Assembly: GCA_012845835.1 (NCBI GenBank)
Contig: JABAKD010000014.1
Coordinates: forward strand, 2,901,710-2,965,709
Direction: 5' to 3'
DNA length: 64,000 bases
Source of the DNA: Undaria pinnatifida
Lineage: Eukaryota > Sar > Phaeophyceae > Laminariales > Alariaceae
The notes beneath the pieces were generated by a model, which saw only the letters and a program-made list of their open reading frames with translations, was not told the origin of the DNA and did not search any database. Position numbers and translations under genes: made by a program. Of the stretch, positions 54,281-64,000 are shown in pieces. Each line of letters begins with the position of its first letter. Position 1 is the stretch's first letter.

Positions 54281-54452
54281 CTGGAGTCGGTGAGCTTCGA
54301 ACACACGGTTCTAAATTAAAACGCTGTCACCCTAACATAAAAAACCCCACCCCTAAAAAAAAACGGGAGTCGGTGAGCCTCGAACCCACGATTCTAAGTT
54401 AATACGCTGTCACCCTGAGAAACATAAAAAATCCTGCAGTCGGTGAGCCTTC
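54281..54452 (-). repeat. Tandem tRNA 3'-half-like segments
   Basis: Two copies (about 54283-54336 and 54364-54418) and a short third (54432-54450). On the minus strand they read 'gggtgacagcgtattaac' then 'cgtgggttcgaggctcac' then 'cgactcc': a T-arm with B box but no convincing 5' half. Related to a tRNA or tRNA-derived SINE rather than functional tRNA genes. Confidence 0.6.
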
Positions 54453-54975
54453 CGTTCTCTCATTATTTCGGTTTAATTCAGATTCTTGTTAACAACAGTA
54501 GTAGCTGATCGCACTAAATATTAATCTTCATATGATACCATTTATATTACCGAGTCATGTCACCATGCAAGAGTTGCGAAGTTGTTTCCCCGCATGGAGA
54601 ATAAATTTTATCTCCTATTATTAATTACAGTGATTATTGGTACTTAGGTTACTGAGTCAGGTTATATATATGAAGAATCGCTGAATTAATTGGAAGTATA
54701 CCTCGTACTCATCATGGTAAATTAACGCGTTGGAGCATGGATTATAGTGAGCATCATCGGCAAGCTGTGGTATACTCATGGTACTTCCCTTGTATAGGCA
54801 GTGCACAGAAGCCGTGTACATCCAGTCCGTCCCATCCTTCCTGACTTGGTATGGTCGCTCCAATATGAATGCTTGTACCCCGACCATGATGACATGTCAT
54901 TCTCGTTTTCTTAGACCGCACTTATTTTCAGTTGTATTATTATTTATTTATTTTCAGTTATATATATTCACTCGT
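54453..54975. other. Unassigned AT-rich sequence
   Basis: No gene or repeat recognised. Confidence 0.4.
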
Positions 54976-54979
54976 ATAC

Positions 54980-55088
54980 TATTACGGGGGACCATAGTAA
55001 ATAGGACCTACGGTACACACAAAAACCAATGTATTTCCCTATTTTGACTAACAATATTTGGTCCTATTTACTATGGTCCCCCGTAATA
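54980..55088. mobile_element. 109-bp MITE with perfect 29-bp inverted repeats
   Basis: 54980-55008 is the exact reverse complement of 55060-55088 (core CGGGGGACCATAGTAAATAG). TA sits immediately outside CGGGGG at both ends, so the true ends may be CGGGGG with a TA duplication, as in Tc1/mariner-derived MITEs. The spacer is 51 bp. The perfect arms suggest recent insertion. Confidence 0.88.
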
Positions 55089-56600
55089 AACTCCTTCATC
55101 ACCAAATGTTTACCTGTATGTTTGCCGCAGATGAAGGAAGTCTTTCAGTTTTTTACCACATGAACAGCTTAGCAATGCACTTGAACATGTCACTAAGGCT
55201 CCCTGGTTCCCCTCAGTCTCTACCGGACGGTACTATAGCACAAAAGGCTGAGCTCAAAGCCTTGATTTCGCACACAACGAAGGTTGAAGCCAGGAACCAA
55301 TACCGAATAAATGTACAAGCGCATTGCTTATTTTTTGTGTAGTTATTTTTCCATGATCTTGATTGAAGTACCTGTGTACGAAACGGAAATACAAAAAGAT
55401 TAGTTCATCCGTTTCACGGCTATATTTCATGTATACGTACTAGACAGTAAGAGGCAGATAAGTTGGGAGATCAGTCATAATGTTGCTTATTATTGAATTT
55501 TGCAAGCGGGAGGTTGGTTCTGTTGATAAGTAGATACATTTAACAATCTTGAGGTTGGTTCTATGTTAAGAAATAAATAAGTTGGGGTTTCAACTTAGAT
55601 TTTGATAATGTATTATTTTGTATCTCCTACCCAAATGGCGAGGGACATTTGGGTTTTCAATGTTCCCCCTCACAGTCAATTTAGGTATGATGCACTAATA
55701 TTCTCAGGAATATTGGTGAATAATACCTTCCTTGATTGTACTATGTTATGATTTTTTTTTGTGTCACTTAGGTGCTACGAAAAGGAGATAGTTATTAACG
55801 GCTTGATGTATGATATATTTCATCAGTGGATCATGAATGCATTTAAGCTCCTGTATTTTAACAATCGTTTAATATCATTTTATTATAATAACTTCGTTAG
55901 TCCGTTAACCTTTGGATAAATCTCTATTTTTCTAAATAACGCATGAAATTACTTTTTACTTCTTACGCATGCCTGTCTTATTATTCCTAACCCCTGCGCC
56001 CATTCTACGTAATTTGGTGGTCTACCACGTCAGCCCTTTTATGAAAACATGGTGGTGAGTACGTAGGGTGGGCGGGAGGGTTATTCCCGTATGTGCATTT
56101 TATAAATTTATTCGGATAAGGTCAGTTTCAATTTCAAACATAGGTTAAATGCCAATTTTATGCTTTGCAAATTACATCAATCGTCAATTTTTACGGTTGC
56201 CTGATCATAAATTTAGGCAATGGTAGTAATGGGTCTACATTATGTTGTAATATATAATGTTATTTTACGACAATCTCTCAGCTAAAAGAAATTTGTAGGA
56301 AAATTTGAACAATATCACAATCCTTGATCAATTCCAACACTGGTAGGCTTCTGTAACTTCAAAAAGCGTAGGGTGTTGTTAAGAAATACCCTAATGGATC
56401 GATACTCATAAGAGTCGAATAGCGTCAACGGAATGCACTTACGTGACCATTGCTCTTTGTGTACGCCGAGAAAGCTTTTTGGAACTAAGAACGAAGGTGT
56501 GAGGGACGTTTGGGAATTTCAACGTTCATATGCACGAGAGTTATTTTTTGACTCCACATTTTTTAGAGCCTGTCCTGCGACCACGAACTAGATCGTGACG
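55089..56600. other. AT-rich, apparently unique sequence
   Basis: The longest stretch without a repeat partner in the window. Short frames only, no splice-supported gene model could be built by eye. Confidence 0.45.
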
Positions 56601-57165
56601 ATGAGTCGATGTGGTAGCAACGAAAACTACCTTTGTAACTATTGCTGCGGCGACCTTTGAAAACCTTTATATGCCCCTTTGTATATACCTGCCTAGTTTT
56701 CCATTAAATAGAAGGCGTTGCGATTTGGGTGACACCAATGACGCTATTCGAGCTTCCTTTTTGAATACACTATCTGTACCTGCCGGATGTTGTAGTTGGT
56801 AGAAGGCATGACGCTTGAAAAGCCTTTCTAATGTCCTTTGTGTGCTGCACCTGCCGGGGATGGTATTGATTGATAACAGGTAAGTTTGCTTTAACCCCTG
56901 CTCTTCCTCTTTTATGTTTTGAACCTGCCTGGTGTTCTATTTCAAAGGAGTCACGCCGGTTGGACGCCCCTGACGATGCTTTCCGAGCGAAGGAAAGGTG
57001 GAGAGGTGGGACCTTTGAGGGCTACCGTTGCGCCGCCCGCCTCGACCACGTGGCAGACGGCGGAGGTCATGCGACCTCCGTCCGGCATCAAGTGGGAACA
57101 GGTGGGTCGCGACGTAACTCTTTTTGGGGCCCAGCTATATCAAACAGTAAAACAAGCAGTACGAC
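56601..57165. other. Unassigned; overlapping short frames
   Basis: 56600-57165 holds several plus-strand frames with GC rising after 56930. A repeated motif ('gacgctattcgagc' near 56749, 'gacgatgctttccgagc' near 56971) suggests a diverged duplication. No gene called. Confidence 0.3.
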
Positions 57166-57169
57166 TTTA

Positions 57170-57350
57170 TTACCGTGTATCTCCCTCTATAGTGCCGGTT
57201 GAGTAGTGCCGGTTGCCCGCTGTAGTGCCCGTGACATCGCTTGGCACAGATGGGAACAACCAGTAGCGGCAGTACGCGAAGTAGTTCCGGTTGTTGCTAT
57301 ATTGCCGGCATTTCCGGCTGGCATATACCGGCACTACAGAAGGGCTCCGA
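57170..57350 (-). repeat. Family P segment, inverted relative to 37.2 kb
   Basis: 'ctccctctatagtgccggtt', 'tgcccgctgtagtgcc' and 'cttggcacagatgggaacaa' are the inverse of 37190-37310. Confidence 0.75.
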
Positions 57351-57527
57351 CTGCTGTAACCGTCTAGCAAGAAAGAGCGTACAACAGCGGTGTAAGTATC
57401 AACATCATCTGCGCAACTTTAAGGTATACGCTGTCCTCCTAGGCAGCTATTAATAACAATTAATCGGTGACTTACTACTGGTATGGCTAGCCTACCTCAC
57501 AGCCCTACTTTATGAAAAAGTTGAAGT

Positions 57528-57640
57528 CGCTTCAGCTGTGACATGAAAGATTTCGTCGAGACACATCTTTGCAAGCTGTGTGTATAATATTTCGGTCGCG
57601 AGTGCTACGAAGCATGAATGTCCTCAATACATACAGGTAC
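57528..57640 (+). repeat. Diverged family A leading segment
   Basis: 'cagctgtgacatgaaagatt', 'catctttgcaagctgtgtgt', then 'tgtcctcaatacata'. Confidence 0.65.
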
Positions 57641-57760
57641 AACTATGTTGGCGCTTACACGAGAGCGGCCGAAGGGTCCGATTTAGACTAGGTGTCGAGT
57701 TGTCTTCGAGATAACTCGAGCTGAGGTCCGCCTCTCGGCGCGCTGTTTGCTGGAGGTTCC

Positions 57761-58173
57761 TCAGCTTGCTCGACTCCCCCGATCCTGCCGGGGTCGGCGT
57801 CGGTCGTGGTCGCCTCGTCTCTCTGCCGTGAGTCCTTTTCTTGCTGTTTTGCTCAAAATACGGGATGCGGCATGAGTTCGATTTGGGCATGATTTAGCTC
57901 CACATTCCCCATGGTAGGAAACGCCCGGCAAATCTCGACAAAATATTCTCGATCCTGGCTCTGTACTCTGCAGCTGGCTGTATAGAGCGCAGATGACAGA
58001 CAAGAGTATGTGTTTGTATTCGCCCGTGGTATACTTCTGCTGCCGCTCTGCTTCTCTGTGCTGTTATCCTGCTGTTGCTGCAGCTGCAGTGCTGCTGCTT
58101 GCTGCTGCTGTTCGTCATCGTGTGTGCTGGATGACGCAATTTGTTGTGGTGGTTTATTGCACCTGACTAACAA
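57761..58173 (-). pseudogene. Q-rich coding-like fragment with an in-frame stop
   Basis: Minus-strand frame from an ATG at 58171-58173. Residues ~15-45 are Gln-rich. A non-repetitive stretch follows (SQDREYFVEICRAFPTM, NVELNHAQIELMPHPVF), then a TGA. The same phase continues with a charged tail (AKQQEKDSRQRGDHDRRR) to a stop at 57761. The middle segment looks like constrained protein; the single stop suggests a decayed gene or element ORF. Family not recognised. The poly-Gln part derives from (CTG)n on the plus strand. Confidence 0.4.
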
Positions 58174-58299
58174 AGTTATTTGTACTGCTATACCCCTTGG
58201 CAGTACTGTCTCATGTGCAGCCTCGATTTACCTGTAATCCTACACTCATAATACATATATAAATATATATATATATAATCGTTCCTTGAATATCGAGTC

Positions 58300-58640
58300 A
58301 TTCCTTGGTGTCATGGACTTTGGTCAGGGGTTTTTTGTCTCGGCCTAAGTATGCGATTCGCGGAACTGGAATTCTCGGTCGAATATGGCTTGGTTCGAGC
58401 GCCGCCTTCGGGGGGCGGCTCCAACGCCCCTCGTCCTGCCGTGTCCGTTCCGCACATCGACGTGAACGCGGACGGGTGCCGAGCGAGACGAGCGAGTGTC
58501 GAGGAGGAGTTTTGGAAGATTGGTTGAATCTTAATGGCTGCAACGCCTGAATGATTTACAAAATTGGCATCATTTCCAAACGGTACGTGATAATGTTTGG
58601 AATTTTGCGGTGGCATGCTCTCGAGCGTTAGTTTCTTTGC
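58300..58640 (+). repeat. Family I single unit
   Basis: 'gcggaactggaattctcggt', 'ggggcggctccaacgcccct', 'cgacgtgaacgcggacgg', 'gaattttgcggtggcatgct'. Confidence 0.85.
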
Positions 58641-59490
58641 TGTACTTTTTTACTAGTTCGTTTGGTTTCTTGCTCGGCATTTTATTGCTTTTGTTTCTGC
58701 TCGTTTTGCCAGCTGGAAATTCAATTTTTTAGTGTGGGTTCACCTAAAACGTGACACAACTTACCGACGATATCCAACAACTTCGTGACACAAATTACCG
58801 ACGGCAAGACGTTTCGTGACAAAATAACTCCCAAATCATGATGCTTTCACAAAACAGAATTTCGAGACAAAACCAAGCAGGTAGAGCCGTCTCTTCGGCC
58901 TTTGGCCCTGGCTTTAGCACGGCCGCTGACACTCCAGCCAGCCTCTGCTGTAGGCATGAACGAGTGCGGTTGATTCGCAGCGAACTATCCCGCTGTGCTC
59001 GCTTCTATGTGGTCATTGTCCATGCCATTTCATGTCACCTCCTGTTTTGAGCTCGTCGTCGTACGGTTGAGGTACGAGGAAACCCGCACGTACTCGGTGA
59101 GAACAGCAGTATGTACGACGAGCATGAACGCCAACTGACGACATTGGCAAACACACAACATCAGGTGTAGCAGCAGTCGCCAAAGGGCGAAACGTCTAGC
59201 ACATTATGCAGCAAGAATTAGCAACCAGAACTACAGCAGATAGCTCAAAGTGCAGTGCGAGTGCCGTTGGCAAGTTTAGTCGTACACGCATCACTCTCAA
59301 GAGCCAACAAGAGGCAGGGCAGGGGCCCCCAACACACAGACACGTGACAACCACGGCCAGCTGTCGATCGCGTAATTGGCCGGTAGTCCGTGCTTCGGTG
59401 GGTGTATCGGAAGTCGTTCGTAGTACTACTGCTGTAGACCGTCGAAAGACCACGTGACATGTGACATCCCGTTCTGGTGGCAGCCTCGCC
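58641..59490. other. Unassigned sequence
   Basis: Frames on both strands overlap at 59200-59500 but none is convincing. 'cgtgacacaacttaccgacg' and similar words repeat at 58750-58815. Confidence 0.35.
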
Positions 59491-59494
59491 AGTA

Positions 59495-59920
59495 GACCCC
59501 CCAAAAATTATTTTTCTTTTCTTTTTCTTGGCCCCATGCATCCATTTCCTTTCTTTTCTTTGTTCTTTGTTTCTTTTTTCCAATTGACTTGCGTCTGTTG
59601 TGCGTATGCGTAGTGATAGATACTACGTGTGATATATACGTGGTAGTATTTCTTGGGTGGCAAGCGGTATAGTCGGTTTTCCCAGGCGCGAGTAATGAGA
59701 CGTATGCACTGGTATGGACCTGGCACATCGTATACTGACTCCCGATCTCACTTTTACATGTTTCTGGCGGAGGCATGAATTGCGTCAGCTGTGATTTATG
59801 CGTGTACCACCTTGGGTTGTTTGTGTTTTTCCCTAGGGTATGCCTCTGCTCCAGAGTGGCTGGAACCAGTCCTGTGACCACGGACTGGATTGTGCGAGTT
59901 AATGTGAGAACAACAACAAC
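59495..59920 (-). repeat. Interspersed family B, copy 5
   Basis: Pyrimidine tract 59510-59580, conserved body, and terminus 'gcgagttaatgtgagaacaa' at 59895-59914. Confidence 0.87.
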
Positions 59921-60470
59921 TGAAATATTGCCTGTTTCTCGACCTTTCAGCTGCTTCCTGCAAATTTGGTTTTTCTGCTAACACGATTTTGAACCTTTTC
60001 GCGATTTTTTCTTTTTTTTTGTCTAGTAAGTTGATTTGCCGCTAATTTGCCGCCTGTGCATTAGTTGCGGAACGGTCCAGCTTTAGCTTTGCTTTGATTA
60101 CCACCATTTGTTTTGTAGTTGGCGAAGCTTCATCGGCTGAGATCTGGGCTTGGCTCATCCGCTCCACACCGCCCAGCACCCCATGGCAGCGCTATAGCTC
60201 ACAGCAACGAAGCGCCGTGCAGTGCCCTGCGGCTCAGCTCAGCAGCGCACCGCAGCGCAGCGCTAGCTCAGCAGAGCGAAGCGCTATGCTTTGCCGTGCT
60301 CTGCCGTCGCGATCGTTCGTTGTTCATTATATCTAAAACTCCGCATAGGCTGATATTCAGATATTTGGCGCTTTATTCTATATCGCGTCAACCATCGTAA
60401 TATCATACAATATGGGGGAGGGAATGTCATCTCTATGCAAAGATCCTGTTTTGTTTTAATCAATTGTCAG
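59921..60470. other. Unassigned; AGCGC-rich patch
   Basis: 60185-60295 is dense in 'cagcgc', 'gaagcgc' and 'ctcagcag' words, a degenerate short repeat. No gene. Confidence 0.45.
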
Positions 60471-60800
60471 CCGGCCGCCCCGGTGGTCTAGTGGTTTTAC
60501 CCTCGAATACCTCCAACGTTTGGTTGTCCTTGAGTTCGACACCCACCACGATGAAATATTACTTAATTTGCAAAAATGCAATAAAAAAAAGAGATCAACT
60601 GCTGAGAGCGCCTGCTAGGTACAATTCGACGCGAGTCGACGAGGGAAGAAAATGCTCGATTCTCCTCGCGGTAAAAATGAAGGCACGTGCCGAAGTGGGG
60701 AGGGAGGAGGAGGACCCGCTATGTGACCCCGGATCTGAGTTACTACTGGGAAAGAGCGCGAGAATGGTGCGGGGATGATAAATGGGATGAAGAAAAAAAA
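60471..60800 (+). mobile_element. Family D SINE, full-length
   Basis: Head 'cggccgccccggtggtctag' and 'tggttttac' (A box), 'ccttgagttcgacaccca' (B box), then the body and an A-rich end 'gatgaagaaaaaaaatg'. Confidence 0.88.
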
Positions 60801-61475
60801 TGTTGCAAAGAAAGGTATATGATTATTTCTACCAGTAAATACTATGTCAATCTCTGGGAAATACGCACGGCACCATCAGCAGTCGTCATGGTAGACACTC
60901 CGGATATTATGTATTGAGGGGACGCGTCCGATTTCGACAACGTGAAAGCACCCACGAAGCAAAGATAGCAGACACACATATCCCGCCTTCTCGAGAAAAA
61001 ACAGAGAAGAAGCGCTACGCCAACCTCCCGTACGAGCAAAGCCACCCCCGCACCTATCTTAGACAGCGCCGCCTCAACGAGAGATCGCCCTCCTCTTCTT
61101 CGTTTGTCTCCTCGCCCGCAACCACGCAGACCTATCAATGCGACAGCCTTCACGTAACAAACAAAGCAATCTTCTTCCAAACCCTCGCCGGCTGACATGG
61201 CCCCATGTCGACGTTTGATGCAAACCGACTTTGCATCCTGTCGACTTCGAACCTCCATTGCCACGGAGACAGCAGTGCAGTCTCTTCATTAATGCCAAGG
61301 CCTCTTTCGTTTCGCCTAGAGGCGACGCAGGTTCTCAATAATACTATTTTCGGTATTTTTGTTTGATAGACGCCAACTTTTACTCGACGGATCATTTAAC
61401 ATAGTAGTGTGTTTCGCCTATCCTTGCCTTCTTTGTTGTATAATATTACGTTTTTTTTCTGTCAAATCATGATTT
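60801..61475. other. Unassigned; no secure gene
   Basis: A plus-strand frame to 61195 is hydrophilic and ends FFQTLAG but lacks an ATG near its start. An opposing minus-strand frame overlaps it. Neither is called. Confidence 0.3.
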
Positions 61476-61479
61476 TCAT

Positions 61480-61640
61480 AATCCCATGTTAAACTCTTGG
61501 CATTACTTTAAAGTTCAATGCATGCCAAATCGGACAGCTACACCCTAAGTTGTCGAAGTGCTGCCCTGCCCTACCCGAAGCATGGGCGCCGGCGAATGCC
61601 GGCGCCCATGCGGAGCCCTTGTACATATATATACTTATTC
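61480..61640 (+). repeat. Family J segment with perfect 14-bp hairpin, copy 2
   Basis: Same flanks as 43666-43830. The stem is 61580-61593 with 61598-61611, loop GAAT, arms GCATGGGCGCCGGC and its exact complement. Confidence 0.8.
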
Positions 61641-61659
61641 TTTTCTTTTAAAGGACAGG

Positions 61660-62032
61660 GATTTGGTCAGGAGCTTTTTTCGTCTCAATCTCAGTATGGG
61701 ATTCTGGGAACTGGAATTTCTCGGCCAAATCGCTTCGTTCGAGCGCCGTCTTCGGGGGGCGGCTCCAATGCCCCTCGTCCTGCCTTATCCGTTCCGCCCC
61801 TCGACGTGAACGCGGGTGGACGCTGAGCGAGACAAGCGAGAAGTTGCGAAAATGTTGTATTTTGAGAAGGTAATATCGAGCCTCCGGTTGGATCTTGACG
61901 TCTGCAGCGTCTGCAGCGTCTGCAGAGCGTGATAATTTTCAAAATTGGCATCCATTTCAGACGGTAGTTGCCAAAGTTTTGAATTTTGCGGTGGTATACT
62001 CTCGAGGGTTTGTTTTGCTTGACATTTGCAGA
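61660..62032 (+). repeat. Family I unit
   Basis: 'aactggaatttctcggccaa', 'ggggggcggctccaatgccc', 'cctcgacgtgaacgcgg', and a 3-fold 'gtctgcagc' expansion at 61900-61930. Joins directly to family K. Confidence 0.85.
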
Positions 62033-64000
62033 GCTTGAACGAATAAAACACGGGAAAACGTTTTTTTTAACGGCATTTTAAATGGCACCATTTCCAAATT
62101 GGCATCATTTGCAAACTCCTCTCCCAGGCAACCTGATATATGCTCAAAATCGTTTTATGCGCGACGTATTATGCAAATATGTGGCCAAGTTGCGACCGCG
62201 TAAATAATTGCGAGCTTAGTTAGGCTTTGACCCAATAGGCGAACGTTTTATGGGCGAGCTATGATGCAAATAACAAGCCGAACTGCGACCGCGAAAATAA
62301 TTGCGAGGTCGCTAGTTAGGCTTTGACCCAATAGGCGAATAAAATCAGCATTTTCAGCCTCCTTTTTCGGGGTCGCATAAGCGACCAAGAGGTGATTATG
62401 CAGGCAAGTATTACGAAGTGAATTGTTGCCTTATTATGTAGCGAGTAGCATGCCAAAAACCGCGAAAATAATTGCGAGCTTTTAGTTAGGCTTTGACCCA
62501 ATAGACGAATGAAATCGAGATTTTCAGCCTCTTTTTTCGGAGTCGCATAAGCGACCAAGAGGTGACAATGCGGGCAAGAATTCCATGAAACAAACCTGAA
62601 GAGGAAAACAAACGATAGGAGTTGTGAAGAATGTGATACAAGAAGATTAGAAAGACTGCAAGACGAACAGCATACGTCCACAGAAACGCATATTATACCA
62701 GTAGTAGATCGCTCTATTTCGTCCTTTTACACTGCGTTTGGTGCTATTTAAGTGTTCGTCATTTGGAGTGTGCTCGGTCTGCACGTCAACCTGATATAGG
62801 CTCAAAATCGTTTTTTGCGCGACCTATTATGCAAATAAATACCCAAATTGCGACCGCGAAAATAATTTAAGCGACCAAGAGGTGATAATGCGGGCAAGAA
62901 TTCCATGAAAAAAAACTGAAAAGAAAACAAACGATAGGAGTTGTGAAGAATGTGATGCAAGAAGATTAGAAAGACTGCAAGATGAACAACATACGTCCAC
63001 AAGAACGCGTGTTATACCAGTAGTAGATCGCTCTAATTCGTCCTTTTATATTGCATTTGGTGCTGTTCAAGTGTTTCTCATTTGGAGCGTGCTTGGTCTG
63101 CACGTCAACCTGATATAGGTTCAAAATCGCTTTTTTGCGCGACCTGTTATGCAAATAACGTCTGCAGAGCGTGAACGAATAATATAACCTGGGCTTTTTT
63201 TTTAATGGAGTTTTAAATATCATTATTTTCAAATTGACATTATTTGCAAACCCCTCTTCCCAAGCAACCTAATATAGGCTCAAAATCGTTTTATTGCTCG
63301 ACGTATTATGCAAATATGTAGCCAAATTGCGACCGCGCAAATAACTGCGAGCTTGGTTAGGCTTTGACCCAACAGGCAAACGTTTTATGGGCGACCTATG
63401 GTGCAAATAACAAGCCAAATTGCGACCCGCGAAAATATTTGCGAGGTCGTTAGTTAGGCTTTGACCCAATAGGCGAATGAAATTGGAATTTTGGGATTTT
63501 TTTTTTCGGGGCCGCATAAGCGACCAAGAGGTGATTATGCAGGCAAGTACTACGAATTTAATTGTTGCCCTATCTACGCAAGCAAGTAGCATGCCAAAAA
63601 CCACGAAAATAATTGCGAGCTTTTAGTTAGGCTTTGACTCAATAGGCGAATGAAATCGAGATTTTCAGCCTCTTTTTTCGGAGTCGCAAAGCGACCAAGA
63701 GGTGACAGTGCGGGCAAGAATTCCATGAAACAAAACTGAAAAGAAAACAAACGATAGGAGTTGTGAAGAATGTGATACAAGAAGATCAGAAAGACTGCAA
63801 GACGAACAGCATACGTCCACAGAAACGCATATTATACAAGTAGTAGATCGCTCTATTTCGTCCTTTTACATTGCGTTTGGTGCTATTCAAGTGTTTGTCA
63901 TTTGGAGCGTGCTTGGTCTGCACGTCAACCTGATAAAGGCTCAAAATCGTTTTTTGCGCGACCTATTATGCAAATAAATAACCGAAGTGCGACCGCGAAA
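62033..64000 (+). repeat. Family K array, two ~1136-bp tandem units, cut by the window edge
   Basis: 'gcaaacccctc', 'caacctgatataggctcaaa', 'gcgcgacctattatgcaaat', 'gttaggctttgacccaatag', 'gcgaccaagaggtgat' and 'gactgcaagacgaacagcat' recur. Matching points 62131 and 63267 give the 1136-bp period. Within each unit 'ttaggctttgacccaatag' itself repeats three times, and a ~320-bp segment ending 'ctgcacgtcaacctgatat' is duplicated (62780/63100). Minus-strand frames such as TPKKEAENLDFIRLLGQSLT follow the repeat and are not called. Confidence 0.85.

Noticed and set aside
60914..61195. 93-codon hydrophilic plus-strand frame
   Set aside because: No ATG near the start, an opposing frame overlaps, and no family recognised.
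61480..61640. Helitron 3' end
   Set aside because: Hairpin is present but no CTRR terminus follows it and no 5'-TC end could be paired with it.
62316..63780. Minus-strand frames with a repeated TPKKEAENLDFIRLLGQS string
   Set aside because: Repetition of the string simply mirrors the DNA repeat in family K; no start or domain support.

Overview
This is a repeat-dominated stretch of a eukaryotic nuclear genome. There are no operons, ribosome-binding sites or recognisable housekeeping genes. Instead there are tRNA-derived SINEs with pol III boxes, LTR elements, TRIMs, cut-and-paste transposons, satellites, long homopurine/homopyrimidine runs and microsatellites. The reverse transcriptase-RNase H relic at the left end is of a type I associate with oomycetes and brown algae, so a stramenopile or another alga or protist is my best guess for the host. 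That is inference; nothing here fixes the species.

Layout. 0.1-2.5 kb: decayed retrotransposon pol on the minus strand. 2.6-5.5 kb: a ~115-bp satellite split by a complete small LTR element with a 5-bp target duplication. 5.5-12.8 kb: a TRIM, interspersed family B copies, simple repeats and a small tandem duplication. 13.1-14.6 kb: a large palindromic element with a MITE nested in one arm. 16.0-18.6 kb: a Gag-like reading frame whose 3' part is tandemly duplicated, with an hAT-like element inserted in the second copy. 19.3-24.8 kb: SINEs, a minisatellite element (family L), family A and B copies and a short poly(A) retrocopy. 25.6-29.5 kb: two ~400-bp direct repeats around a codon-biased minus-strand gene with one in-frame stop. 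29.5-36.4 kb: family A copies, one holding a nested, internally deleted mariner-like element, and an inverted partner of the 24-kb minisatellite element. 36.4-49 kb: SINEs, families I, K, N and P and short duplications. 49.5-53.8 kb: a second TRIM and a ~1.7-kb head-to-head family A palindrome. 53.8-57.2 kb: AT-rich, mostly unique sequence with one perfect MITE. 57.2-64 kb: gene-like fragments, SINEs and a mosaic array with a 1136-bp period that runs off the window.

How the parts relate. The main content is layered transposition: satellite then LTR element; Gag-like gene then duplication then hAT-like insertion; SINE then retrocopy; family A then mariner. Many repeats sit as close inverted pairs (13.1-14.6, 10.0-12.8, 32.8-36.4, 36.8-37.1, 50.6-52.4 kb), and a more widely spaced pair lies at 23.8/31.3 kb. 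These could fold into long hairpins if transcribed. Six segments have coding character: the pol relic, two Gag-like frames, the mariner relic, the minus-strand gene at 26.7-27.7 kb and a Q-rich fragment at 57.8-58.2 kb. All except the short LTR-internal frame show disabling changes or a doubtful start. Family letters A-P are my own working labels.
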